15,082 bases of DNA from JAMZMI01 sp047632435 (GTDB lineage: Bacteria > Bacteroidota > Bacteroidia > Cytophagales > Cyclobacteriaceae). A program made the translations under genes and the position numbers. A model generated the notes under the pieces. It did not search any database. It saw nothing but the letters and a program-made list of their open reading frames with translations, and was not told the origin of the DNA. This document shows, piece by piece, positions 5,372 to 14,800 of the stretch. Every line of letters starts with the position of its first letter. Within the stretch, counting starts at the first letter, position 1. Location of the stretch: the NCBI GenBank assembly GCA_047632435.1, contig JBLICU010000084.1, forward strand, positions 1-15,082. The letters run 5' to 3'.

Positions 5372-6823
5372 TTATTCTTCAGCACGGGTAGCATCGTCCC
5401 AATCATCAGTCCGGAAAGATGAAGCCGGTAGCAGATTCGAATCATAAAGAGTGCCTATCACCCAATTACGCCAGGCGTATCTTACAGCTACCGGATTCGG
5501 AACCTGATCACCGGACACTTGAACCTGTTTGCGATTTTTGATTTTGGCTTCAGCCGGATAAAACACTTGGTCTGCTCCCGCAATCTCAAATCCTTCCAAC
5601 TCACCGAAGGAATAAAGACCGGTTTCTGCATATTTAAAATTTAATAGAAGTCCATCGTCATTGACTATCAAAGAATCAAAAACAGGAGAAGCACCATCAA
5701 TATTTTTGAAATTATAGGTCTGATTAAGTGCATTGTATAAAAGTCTATCCGCAACTTCTTTCTTTTTTGGAGGGTGAATGGAAATGGGATCACCAATATC
5801 CATGGTAATAGCAATCCCTGAATTGGATATCAATTCCACACATGCCAGCTGAGCTTCTCTGATAAAGGCTGTATTATCCACTGTTTGAAAAGCATCATTG
5901 TTGCCATAGGAATAAGGGGCGATTTGAGTGAAATAAAATGGAAAATCTCCTATTCCCCATCTTGAACGCCAGTCTTTCACCATTGCAGGAAAAAGTTCCT
6001 GGTACTTTTCTGGCTCCTTTCTGTTGGATTCGCCTTGGTACCAAAGCATTCCCTTGATGGTATAAGGAATAAGTGGATTGATCATGGCATTGAATAATGC
6101 TGTAGGGATATGGTTGGTCTTATTTGATATATCTACATCTTCAAGATTAACCTCTTGTTGCAGACTTATTGATTTCTGACTCATCCAAGCCTGTACGGAG
6201 CTACCTCCCCAAGATGTATGAATCAGGCCCACTGGAACATCCAAAATATCCTGAAGCTGTTGGCCGAAAAAATAGGCGACCGCACTAAAATCTGCCACAT
6301 TTTCTGGTGTGGCTTCTTGCCAGGAAGTGTACTTTTCAATATTTAACAAAGGCGTTTTTGAGCCAAATCTGTCGACTGTGAATAAGCGCAGATTTGGGTT
6401 TTTGGACTTCATGATAGCCTCCATTGATCCAAATGTGGGCTGTCCGTCATATCCTTTTATAGGTTGCTGCATATTGGACTGACCTGAGCATAACCACACT
6501 TCGCCAAAGAGAATGTTGCTTAAAGTGATATTAGATTCTTTGCTGGTGATTTTGATGGTTTGTGCCTCTTTGCTATTGGTTGTTTGGACTCCAATTTGCC
6601 AATTCCCATTTTTATCCGTTGTAATTTTCAGTGGTTCATCCAGCCACGAAGCTTCCACTGAAATCTGCTCTTTGGCATCTGCCCATCCCCATAGCTGCAC
6701 TGTGGCGTTTCGCTGCAAAACCATGTTTGAAGAGACAATGGCAGGCAGTTTGATTTCGGCTTGGATTGCTGTCATCAATAGCACATTGATAACTGCCACG
6801 ATGATTAAGATTGATTTTCTCAT
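5372..6823 (-). CDS. SASA-family carbohydrate O-acetylesterase
   Basis: This 483-residue protein has a signal peptide (hydrophobic 5-20, cleavage near IQA-E23) and the layout of the sialate O-acetylesterase/SASA (former DUF303) family. An N-terminal beta-sandwich (LPAIVSSNMVLQRN, WGWADAKEQISV) is followed by an SGNH-type hydrolase fold split by an insertion. The catalytic Ser116 lies in LCSGQSNMQQ. HTSWGGSSVQAWMS (202-215) and WYQGESN (261-267) are the middle signature blocks. DIGDPISIHPP (342-352) carries the Asp/His region with His350 as the likely catalytic His. The tail VRYAWRNWVIGTLYDSN is typical. In plant- or alga-glycan loci such enzymes remove acetyl groups from sugars, so the name does not imply sialic acid. 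The gene starts 48 bases after the GH2 stop, so they are probably co-transcribed. The stop codon coincides with the edge of the MITE-like element. Confidence 0.88.
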   Translation of the reverse strand: MRKSILIIVAVINVLLMTAIQAEIKLPAIVSSNMVLQRNATVQLWGWADAKEQISVEASWLDEPLKITTDKNGNWQIGVQTTNSKEAQTIKITSKESNITLSNILFGEVWLCSGQSNMQQPIKGYDGQPTFGSMEAIMKSKNPNLRLFTVDRFGSKTPLLNIEKYTSWQEATPENVADFSAVAYFFGQQLQDILDVPVGLIHTSWGGSSVQAWMSQKSISLQQEVNLEDVDISNKTNHIPTALFNAMINPLIPYTIKGMLWYQGESNRKEPEKYQELFPAMVKDWRSRWGIGDFPFYFTQIAPYSYGNNDAFQTVDNTAFIREAQLACVELISNSGIAITMDIGDPISIHPPKKKEVADRLLYNALNQTYNFKNIDGASPVFDSLIVNDDGLLLNFKYAETGLYSFGELEGFEIAGADQVFYPAEAKIKNRKQVQVSGDQVPNPVAVRYAWRNWVIGTLYDSNLLPASSFRTDDWDDATRAEE

Positions 6824-6871
6824 GATTTAATATTTAGCATAAAAAAGAAATTACAAGGATATTCACAATAA

Positions 6872-9800
6872 TTACCGGGCAGGAGACAGTATATACAACA
6901 ACTGATAATCTTCAGGTTTTATCTGGTATTCATCATGGGCAAGACCATTTTTGCTCCAACTATTGTCACCACCTACACCAGCCTGCTTTTTGTCAATGTG
7001 AAGCCAAACATTTGATTTGGGCTGTATATCAATCGTATGTCGCTGTGCTTTGGAATCTCCATCATCAAAATCCTCCATCGGATTGCGCTGGGCGGAGAAA
7101 GAAAAGAAATCAGCAGCGGATATTTGGAGTCCTTTCCCATTTGGATCAATCAATAATGCTTGTCTCACATCTGTCCGATAGCCGTTTTCCTGTGGACGGA
7201 TGTATGGAACGTAAAAGTCTGACACCTTGGATTTGTAACTTCCCATATATGCAGCTGTATTTCTGTCAACATAGTTTTCAAAGGGGCCTCTGCCATAGTA
7301 TTCCACGTTTTCATAAAGCCCCGATATCGCCAATCTCATGCCATAGCGTGGTAAATAATTGAGATTTCTTTCATCTTCTGGTACCAGACGGACACTTACC
7401 TGAAGCTCACCGCCTGCCAGTACTGAGTACTGAATGGTGTTTCTGGCCTTGAGTATCGGATGATAAAATTCGTAGGCCAATTGAAAGTTTTCTTTTGTCC
7501 CCAACTCGCTCACCTCAAGCAATTCATATGACTTGGCCGAGTTTCGGAATTGAAAGTAAATCGAATCTTGAGGACGTTTATTGGGTACCCAAGCGCCAAA
7601 ATCATTGTCTGTTGGGGCACGCCAGAAACACATCTCTAGTGGTTCAACTAACATTTCCACTCCGGACCATTGGATAGATCGCAAGCCATATCCTTCTTTG
7701 TCAAAAATGTAAGTAAACCCATCTCCAGAAACAGTGTAAACACCAGATTTGCTGTTTTTCTTGACTTTGATCTTGACTCCCACAGCCTCCTCCGGAAAAG
7801 TTGGATTGCATTCTTTTATTAAAAATTGATCGGTTGCTACTACATGGCCTTTGTCAAGCATTGGTTGTGCATTTAGAAGCAAGGCACTGATGTTTATGAA
7901 GTATTCTTTATTCTCCTTAAGATCGATTCCGTATTTTATTGAAGCGGTCGTTTTCGATTGAGGAAGAATAGAAGGAACTACAAGATTATTCCGCTCCACT
8001 ACTACTCCATCTTCCAATAATTCATAACTAAAGGTCAAATCCTCTGAAGTAGTGAAGAAATTTTCATTGAAAATCTCAAAGGTGTTGGTATCCACTTGGG
8101 TGAATAATATGGATTGGTAGGTCTTCTTGATTTCCCAAACTGCCGGATGGGGCATTCGATCTGATCCTATGATCCCGTTTGCACAGAAGTTGTTGTCATT
8201 ATAGACTCCTTCGGGTTCAAAATCTCCTCCATACCCATAATAGATGGTACCATCATCTGCTTTCATTTGTAATCCCTGATCCATCCAGTCCCAGATAAAT
8301 CCACCCTGTGCCTGACGTGTTGATCTTACCCATTTCCAATTATCGGCAAAATTTCCATTGCTATTTCCCATGGCGTGACTGTATTCACACCAGATAAAAG
8401 GTCTTTTTTCTTCATCTGATTTGCTTTCATCCAAAGTCAGATGATCTTTTTCAATTTGGGGGATTTGCCCGTACATCCAACCAATGACATCAGTATCCCG
8501 TGGCTGAAAATCACCTTTAACAGGCCTTCCTGATCTTTCATAGTGGACAGGGCGAGAAGGATCGTATGATTTGATCCACTGGTATGGTTTCAAAAAATTG
8601 ATGCCATTTCCAGCTTCATTGCCCATGGACCAATAGATGACCGATGGATGATTGATGTCCCTTCTGACCATCCGCTGAATCCTGTCCATGTGCTGCGCTT
8701 CGAACATAGGTTCCTGAGCCAGTGTTTCGCCATTTTTGTATCCATAGCCATGCGATTCGATATTGGCCTCATCCACAACATAAATACCGTATTGATCACA
8801 TAGGTCATACCAAAATGGATCATTGGGATAGTGGCAAGTTCTGACTGCATTGATATTGTATTTCTTAAAATCAACAATATCAGCCAACATATCTTCCTTT
8901 GTCAAGACATGACCGTTCACAGGATTATGCTCATGACGATTGACACCTTTTAGCAATATGGGCTGGCCATTGACCAGAAGCTGACCGTTTATAATCTCAC
9001 TTGTGCGAAAACCTATTTTCAGTCGGGTAGCATCCCATTGCTTTCCCTTGTCATCATTGAGAGTGATTAGAAGATCATACAACTTTGGGTTTTCAGCAGA
9101 CCAGGGTTCCACAAGCAACCCTTTATCCTGGAGAGTCACCTGATAGTTAGTTTCAGCTTTTAGCAAAGTGGCCGAGATGCGGGTCACTTCTTTATCGCCA
9201 TCGAGGAGTTGAATACTCGCTGAAAGCGTTCCTGTTTGAGGTATATGAACCCTCGCAGCAATATCAACAGTCAATTCTCCGGTTTTATAAGATTGTCGGT
9301 CAAGGGAGCCTATCGCGATCACATTTTCTAATCTTACTTTCTTTGTAGCGTAAATCGTAACGTCTCTCTCAATACCACTCAATCGCCAAAAATCCTGGTC
9401 CTCCAAATAGGAACCATCGCACCATCTATAAACTTCCACTGCAATGTCATTTTCACCAAGCTTTATTTTCTCAGTAATATCAAACTCAGCGGGTGTTTTA
9501 GATCCTTCACTATAGCCCACTTTTTGTCCGTTTACCCAAATGTAGAAAGCTGAATTAACACTTCCGAAATGAATGAAAACTTGTTTTCCAGACCACCCTT
9601 CTGGAATTACAAACTTTTTCTTGTAGCTGCCCACTGGGTTAAAATCATGAGGAATATAAGGGGCATTCTTTGGAAAAGGGTATACGATATTCGTGTAAAT
9701 GGGATAGTCATATCCACGCATCTGCCAGTCGGATGGCACATCTATATCATCCCATTGAGATACATCAAATGCCACATTATAGAAATCGACTGGTCTATCA

Positions 9801-10057
9801 TCTGGACGGCTAGTCCAATTGAACTTCCATTTGCCATTCAAAGATTGGTAGTTTCTTAGGTCGTTTTTGGATGTTTCGAGAGGCTGATCGGTATAATGGC
9901 TAAATGATGCATGAGGCTTTTCTGTATTGATCGAAAATACCTCCGGATTTTCCCAATCAGGCAAATCCTGTGCATAGGATATTTGGGTTATTAAAAGGCA
10001 AAAGATGGTTAACCATTGCTGTATTGAAACTGGATGGTGGTACTTTTTCATTCTCAA
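6872..10057 (-). CDS. GH2 beta-galactosidase (LacZ type)
   Basis: At 1061 residues it has the full LacZ architecture (E. coli LacZ is 1024), plus a signal peptide (hydrophobic 15-26, cleavage near SYA-Q30). Domains in order are: the jelly-roll sugar-binding domain (about 68-238; YQSLNGKWKFNW, DVPSDWQMRGYDYPIYTNI), an Ig-like domain (about 240-352), the TIM barrel (about 355-640), a further Ig-like domain, and the beta-galactosidase small-chain domain (about 785-1055; EMCFWRAPTDND, YYGRGPFENY). The acid/base is Glu481 in WSMGNEAGNG and the nucleophile is Glu558 in IWCEYSHAMGNS. Both are intact. The family cleaves terminal beta-galactose, and an exported copy with a sulfatase and an exo-galactanase suggests periplasmic trimming of a galactan. 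It starts 36 bases after the sulfatase stop. A beta-glucuronidase role is unlikely, given the LacZ-type C-terminal domain. Confidence 0.93.
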   Translation of the reverse strand: MRMKKYHHPVSIQQWLTIFCLLITQISYAQDLPDWENPEVFSINTEKPHASFSHYTDQPLETSKNDLRNYQSLNGKWKFNWTSRPDDRPVDFYNVAFDVSQWDDIDVPSDWQMRGYDYPIYTNIVYPFPKNAPYIPHDFNPVGSYKKKFVIPEGWSGKQVFIHFGSVNSAFYIWVNGQKVGYSEGSKTPAEFDITEKIKLGENDIAVEVYRWCDGSYLEDQDFWRLSGIERDVTIYATKKVRLENVIAIGSLDRQSYKTGELTVDIAARVHIPQTGTLSASIQLLDGDKEVTRISATLLKAETNYQVTLQDKGLLVEPWSAENPKLYDLLITLNDDKGKQWDATRLKIGFRTSEIINGQLLVNGQPILLKGVNRHEHNPVNGHVLTKEDMLADIVDFKKYNINAVRTCHYPNDPFWYDLCDQYGIYVVDEANIESHGYGYKNGETLAQEPMFEAQHMDRIQRMVRRDINHPSVIYWSMGNEAGNGINFLKPYQWIKSYDPSRPVHYERSGRPVKGDFQPRDTDVIGWMYGQIPQIEKDHLTLDESKSDEEKRPFIWCEYSHAMGNSNGNFADNWKWVRSTRQAQGGFIWDWMDQGLQMKADDGTIYYGYGGDFEPEGVYNDNNFCANGIIGSDRMPHPAVWEIKKTYQSILFTQVDTNTFEIFNENFFTTSEDLTFSYELLEDGVVVERNNLVVPSILPQSKTTASIKYGIDLKENKEYFINISALLLNAQPMLDKGHVVATDQFLIKECNPTFPEEAVGVKIKVKKNSKSGVYTVSGDGFTYIFDKEGYGLRSIQWSGVEMLVEPLEMCFWRAPTDNDFGAWVPNKRPQDSIYFQFRNSAKSYELLEVSELGTKENFQLAYEFYHPILKARNTIQYSVLAGGELQVSVRLVPEDERNLNYLPRYGMRLAISGLYENVEYYGRGPFENYVDRNTAAYMGSYKSKVSDFYVPYIRPQENGYRTDVRQALLIDPNGKGLQISAADFFSFSAQRNPMEDFDDGDSKAQRHTIDIQPKSNVWLHIDKKQAGVGGDNSWSKNGLAHDEYQIKPEDYQLLYILSPAR

Positions 10058-10093
10058 TTATTCTTTAAATAAATGCTGTTTCGATTTGCCTGA

Positions 10094-11641
10094 CTAATCT
10101 CGTGTACTTCGTTGCTGGATTGAAGATATGAGATCGTCCATCTGCTGCACTTTTTCAGGATTGGATACTGCCATGTTGTTTTGCTCAGTTGGATCATCAG
10201 CAAGGTCGTAAAGCTGTGGGTCCTTTGATAATCCTGATGCAATTTTTTTTGTGCCTTCTATCCATTTTGAATCACCATTAAAGGGTCGGATATATTTCCA
10301 ATTTCCATTTCTTAGCGACAAGGTAGATGATTCTTCCAGCATTATTTCCCTTCCTTTTGGCACATTTCCAGTAATCAACTGCGATAAATCCTGACTATCA
10401 ATGGCTTCATTAGATTCTAAATTTACATTCAGAATCGTTGCTAGTGAGCTATAAACATCTACTTGAGAGAATAAAGCGTCAGATTTTGACTGACCAACCT
10501 TGGCGGGCCAGTTTATGATCGTTGGCACTCGTGTACCCGCTTCCAAAGCACTGTATTTGCCGCCACTAAACCCGCCACTCGGATCGTGAGAACCAAGACT
10601 CTCCACTGCTCCATCTTCATAACCGTCATTGATCACCGGACCATTGTCACTGGTAAAGATCACCAAAGTGTTTTCTTCGATACCCTGCTCTTTTAAGATT
10701 TTCATTACCTCTCCCACGGTCCAATCCATTTGCAAAATGGCATCTCCCCTGAGCCCTAAACTGCTCTTACCTCTAAATTGATCCATCGGCAGACGAGGTA
10801 CATGAATGTCATGAAAAGAGAAAAACAGAAAGAATGGATTGTCTTTGCTTTCGGTGATAAACTGTCTTGATTTTTCTACAAAATTGTTTGGGAAATCTTC
10901 ATCCACCCACTCGGCACTTTGACCTCCTTGCATAAAGCCAATTCTACTTATGCCATTGACGATAGAATTAGAATGCTGTAGATCAGCCCCATATCTGAGA
11001 AGATCAGGATTTTCAGTACCTGTTGGTCGGTTCCCAATTTTCTTTTTGTAGCTCACCGATAATGAATCACCAACTTCAAGATTTACCACGCGGTGGTTTT
11101 CAAGGTAAACTGAGGGGACACGATCTCCTGTGGATGGAAGCAAAAAACTGTAGTCAAATCCAATCTCCAAAGGTCCGGGTTTCACATCACCATTCCAATT
11201 GATATTTCCATTACCAAGACCAAGGTGCCATTTCCCAACAACGGCTGTCTTGTATCCAGCTTTTCTTAACATTTTGGGTAGCGTAGGTTTATCCGTGGGG
11301 ATCAATAAAGGCGCATCTCCTGGTAAAATAGCTGCATTATTACGGAATGCATATTCCCCTGTGAGTAAAGAATATCGTGAAGGAGTACAGGTGGCGGCAG
11401 TGCTATGTGCATCTGTGAGAAGTAGCCCATTTGCCGCTAGCTTGTCTACGTTTGGTGTAGCAATCTGATCTGCACCATAGGAACTCAAATCGCCATAACC
11501 CAGATCGTCTACATAAAAGACAATGATATTTGGATGGTTGGGTTTACTTGCCTGATTACCTGGACTACATCCAAAAAAGGCCAAAATGAAGATTAGAATA
11601 AAGTAGTTTAAGACTCGCATTGTAGAGATTAGCTTTGTCAT
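10094..11641 (-). CDS. Family S1 (formylglycine-type) sulfatase, probable lipoprotein
   Basis: This 515-residue sulfatase has a C-T-P-S-R active-site motif: Cys85 in TCTPSRYSLLTG is the residue converted to formylglycine by an anaerobic-type or FGE maturase (none in the window). Metal-binding Asp45/Asp46 lie in YVDDLGYGDLSSYG, Asp332-Asn333 in FTSDNGPV, and the family residues Lys137/His139 in GKWHLG, His277/His280 and Lys362 in GGKYSALEAGTRVP are present. The N-terminus shows a hydrophobic core followed by FFGC25, a loose lipobox, so membrane anchoring on the periplasmic or surface side is likely. The ATG at 11641 is used. A second ATG at 11620 (MRVLNYFILI) gives an equally good signal. It would remove sulfate esters before the galactosidases act. 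The S1 subfamily, and thus the sulfate position, cannot be fixed by eye. It leads the tight group with GH2 and the esterase. Confidence 0.92.
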   Translation of the reverse strand: MTKLISTMRVLNYFILIFILAFFGCSPGNQASKPNHPNIIVFYVDDLGYGDLSSYGADQIATPNVDKLAANGLLLTDAHSTAATCTPSRYSLLTGEYAFRNNAAILPGDAPLLIPTDKPTLPKMLRKAGYKTAVVGKWHLGLGNGNINWNGDVKPGPLEIGFDYSFLLPSTGDRVPSVYLENHRVVNLEVGDSLSVSYKKKIGNRPTGTENPDLLRYGADLQHSNSIVNGISRIGFMQGGQSAEWVDEDFPNNFVEKSRQFITESKDNPFFLFFSFHDIHVPRLPMDQFRGKSSLGLRGDAILQMDWTVGEVMKILKEQGIEENTLVIFTSDNGPVINDGYEDGAVESLGSHDPSGGFSGGKYSALEAGTRVPTIINWPAKVGQSKSDALFSQVDVYSSLATILNVNLESNEAIDSQDLSQLITGNVPKGREIMLEESSTLSLRNGNWKYIRPFNGDSKWIEGTKKIASGLSKDPQLYDLADDPTEQNNMAVSNPEKVQQMDDLISSIQQRSTRD

Positions 11642-11845
11642 ATAAGATTAAATTAGCAATTATAAGTTTGATCCAAAAAAAACCTTTTTGATTCGAATCT
11701 TTTACAATATATCAATCAAAGTCGTTTAGTTATGTATTTAATGACGTCATTTCCAGCGTATGCGAGAAACCCATCAAACTAGAAGAACCACATCATGTGA
11801 TTCCTGTCTGAACAGGAATGAGGCTTAATCAAACGACATTGATAT
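11642..11845. promoter_or_regulatory. Intergenic region with palindromes between the T9SS enzyme and sulfatase genes
   Basis: No gene is seen in these 204 bases. They hold a perfect 12-base palindrome AATGACGTCATT (11740-11751) about 100 bases upstream of the sulfatase start, a possible operator. Nearer the 3' end of the T9SS gene is a perfect 8-bp hairpin, ATTCCTGT/ACAGGAAT with a 4-base loop (11800-11819), 27 bases after that gene's stop. It lacks a T-run, so it could be a transcript-end or processing hairpin rather than a standard terminator. I see no convincing Bacteroidota -33/-7 promoter (TTTG...TANNTTTG). Confidence 0.35.
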
Positions 11846-14800
11846 TCAATAATAGAATTTGACACTGTGGCTATCTGAACCTTGTTCAACTTTCACAATG
11901 TATACACTGCTTTTCAGCATTTGAACATTGTGGGTAGCCTGACCATGAGCATCAAAGGTTAATGTTGATTGAGTATGGATCTTACCGCCTAAGTCAAATA
12001 CTGTCATCCTTGCCTCACCACTTATTTTGTTAATAGTCAGATGCAATGCGCTCTCGCGGGTATATACTTTCATCACTTGCGAAAGTTGGTCTATGCCAAG
12101 GATAGCTCCAGGAGCCAATATGTTTAAAGTAAATCGACTGTGGTCTTGTGAACTTATGGACACTATAGCGGCATCTTCCAAAAGGTCATATTTTTGACCC
12201 GTCAGATGGTCGGTCAACAACACTTGGTAGCCTTCTGGCAGCGCTGACTCTTCTATTCTGATAAAGTAATTATCCTCAATGATTACCTGTATGCCAAGAG
12301 GAATCTCCATCTGCGGTGCTGCCTCTAGTGCTGGCAGTGTCTGTATCGCCATTTTATCTTTACCTATAGCAGTGAAAATGGCCAACCGATCAGCCCGGAT
12401 TATTTTGCTGGCATCCCACATGCGATCAAATGACCAACTACCTGCTTCAGTAAACGCCAATAATGTCTCATCACTGCCGGTTGAGTTCGAAACTTCAAGC
12501 TTTATCCTGTGTAGCTGATTGGAAGCTCTGAAAAAACTATCATCGGAATTACTTCCTATTGCTCTCATGGTTTCTGTGAATGTGACATTTCCAGTCGCGG
12601 ATGCCTGAACAATAAAGCCTTGAGCTGAGCCAATATGTCCATTGAATGTAGCTCCACTGCCTCCGGATCCGCCACCAACAACTCCGGCATTGGTCACTGT
12701 GACAAAATCCGTATTCATGCGCTGGCCAGTATTTGATCCTCCATCATCCCACAGGTAAATTGCCCCAGTGATATTGGGGTTTTCTGAAACAAAACCTGAT
12801 CTGCTGATGGCAGCAGTGTATGGGTTGGCAACAAAATTGAACTTGTTTCCTGAGTTATTCAAGGTAACATTTATTGTTCCTGAATTCGGTGATCCTATGA
12901 ATTCAAGATTTTGCTTACCTGCCGAAGTATAACCTACACCCGGAATCATCTCCCCAATAAAAGCACTGTAAGTATCATCAGAAGTATTGTAAGTATAGTG
13001 ATAACCTGCATCGAGATTTGAAATATTAAATTCTGAAACCGGGGAACCGATGAAGCTGTATTGCAAATCTGGATCGGCAAAGGAACTGTTGCGTTGCACG
13101 ATCACTGGATCGACCGTTTTCCCATCGTACACCAACAATGAGCCTCCAGACTTGATAAGCACATCACCATCATTTTGGAGATTTCCTTTTACATCCAGTA
13201 TCACACCTGAATTTACTGTTAAGCTGGCACCTGATCGGATCGTCATATTATTGACTGTCATATCAACATCCAGTGTGAGACTGGCCTGCACAATACCATT
13301 TACAGAAGCACCTGGCTCTCCCAAACTCCAATTAGTGCCGTCATAGAAACTGGCGAATAATCCATCCCAGCTTTCTGCAACTCTTATATTTCCAATATCT
13401 GTAAAATGCTCGGCTCCTTGATCCATTTTTTCACGGATGAATATGGCATTCGCCAAAAAATCAACGCCTGTAGCTACATTCAAATCCCAAGTAGTTGGTT
13501 CCTCTGTTGGAAACGATGTGGATGTGTACAAGGATACCACATCGTTGGCGTTGGTTTGATCATTGTCAGTGGTCAATTTGACAACAACAAAAATCCCAGC
13601 ATCACCGGTACTTGCGCCGTTTGCTATGTAGGTTTTTGCGGTATTGATGACTCGGTCAGTTCCGTTTTTTGTCAAACCAAATTGAAAATTTCCAGAGGTT
13701 GTATTTGTAGCCCCACTGATGTTATCAATAAGTAATCGTGACGCCCATGTTCTCATAGTTCCTGTGGTATTTCCAACCACCTCGGCAAAACCAATTGGAA
13801 AGATGGAACCTAGGGCTCTTAATTGGAAAACGCTTAAAACCATTGACATGTATATGGTTTGCACTCCTTCAGCATTACCAATCCTCCGAATGTATTCTTT
13901 ATTTGACTGATTGAAAGCGCCAGCTCCATTCACTGTACTTGTCCTAAAAGCACTGCCAGTCCCATTTTTAGGATAACCTGACAAGGAAAGCGGACTTGTG
14001 GTGGTCAACTGCTGATTTGCACTTCCTGCAAATATGATCCAGTCCGCAGTGTTGGTAGAAATATTTCCAACATCATCTAGCGCTATACTTGCAAGTACTC
14101 CTGATGTTGAGGTTTCTCCATTTTCTTCCCAATAAAGTTGACTATAGGTAGAAGGATTTTCATTTGTATTCACAACTAATGTCCCTTCAGTAAATAAGGT
14201 GGATTCTGGTATAGCTGGGGTGGATTCAAATTTTTTATAAATCTTACCAAATGCTGTTAGATCTCCGGCATCATCATAATATGATGTTGGATTCACTCCG
14301 TTTGCTAGGGATACTGATTTATTCGGCTCAAAAATGCAATAACGCTCCACATAATCCAGTGATTCTAAATAAGGCAATGCCAGCTTGATGAAATCAATGT
14401 GTACCGATGAGTCACGATTTGGGTTGGCGTTGAATTCAGTGATCCAAATAGGCTTTTGATATTCATTATGAACATTGGTGAGATAGGTTTTGAATCTATT
14501 GAATACATTTTGGGCGTTTTCATATGGAGAATTCACAGGATTACTACCCCAGTCATACCAATGCACACCTACAACATCCATTCGCACATCGGTCTGATCT
14601 GCCAAGTCCCTAAAGTCGCTCAACCATCCAAATGGCCCATTCTCTCTCGGAGAAGGTGAAACCAATCTCAATCCTGTTCCCATTAAATTTTCAAAAAGTG
14701 GTACAGCGACATTGATTTGACATAGATTTCCAAATTGACCCGATTGATCGTCACAATTATCCGACTCGTTAAAGCCCATGATGTGAGTCACGTTTTCCTT

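Noticed and set aside
6513..6830. Plus-strand open frame opposite the esterase gene
   Set aside because: It lies antisense to a clear SASA gene with conserved motifs and its translation shows no domain-like character. The same holds for the other plus-strand frames opposite the GH2, sulfatase and T9SS genes.
8590..8877. Minus-strand open frame inside the GH2 gene
   Set aside because: It is an out-of-phase shadow over the GH2 active-site region, whose own frame is intact.
10054..10242. Small minus-strand frame across the sulfatase-GH2 junction
   Set aside because: It overlaps the sulfatase C-terminus in another phase and has no start context or protein-like features.
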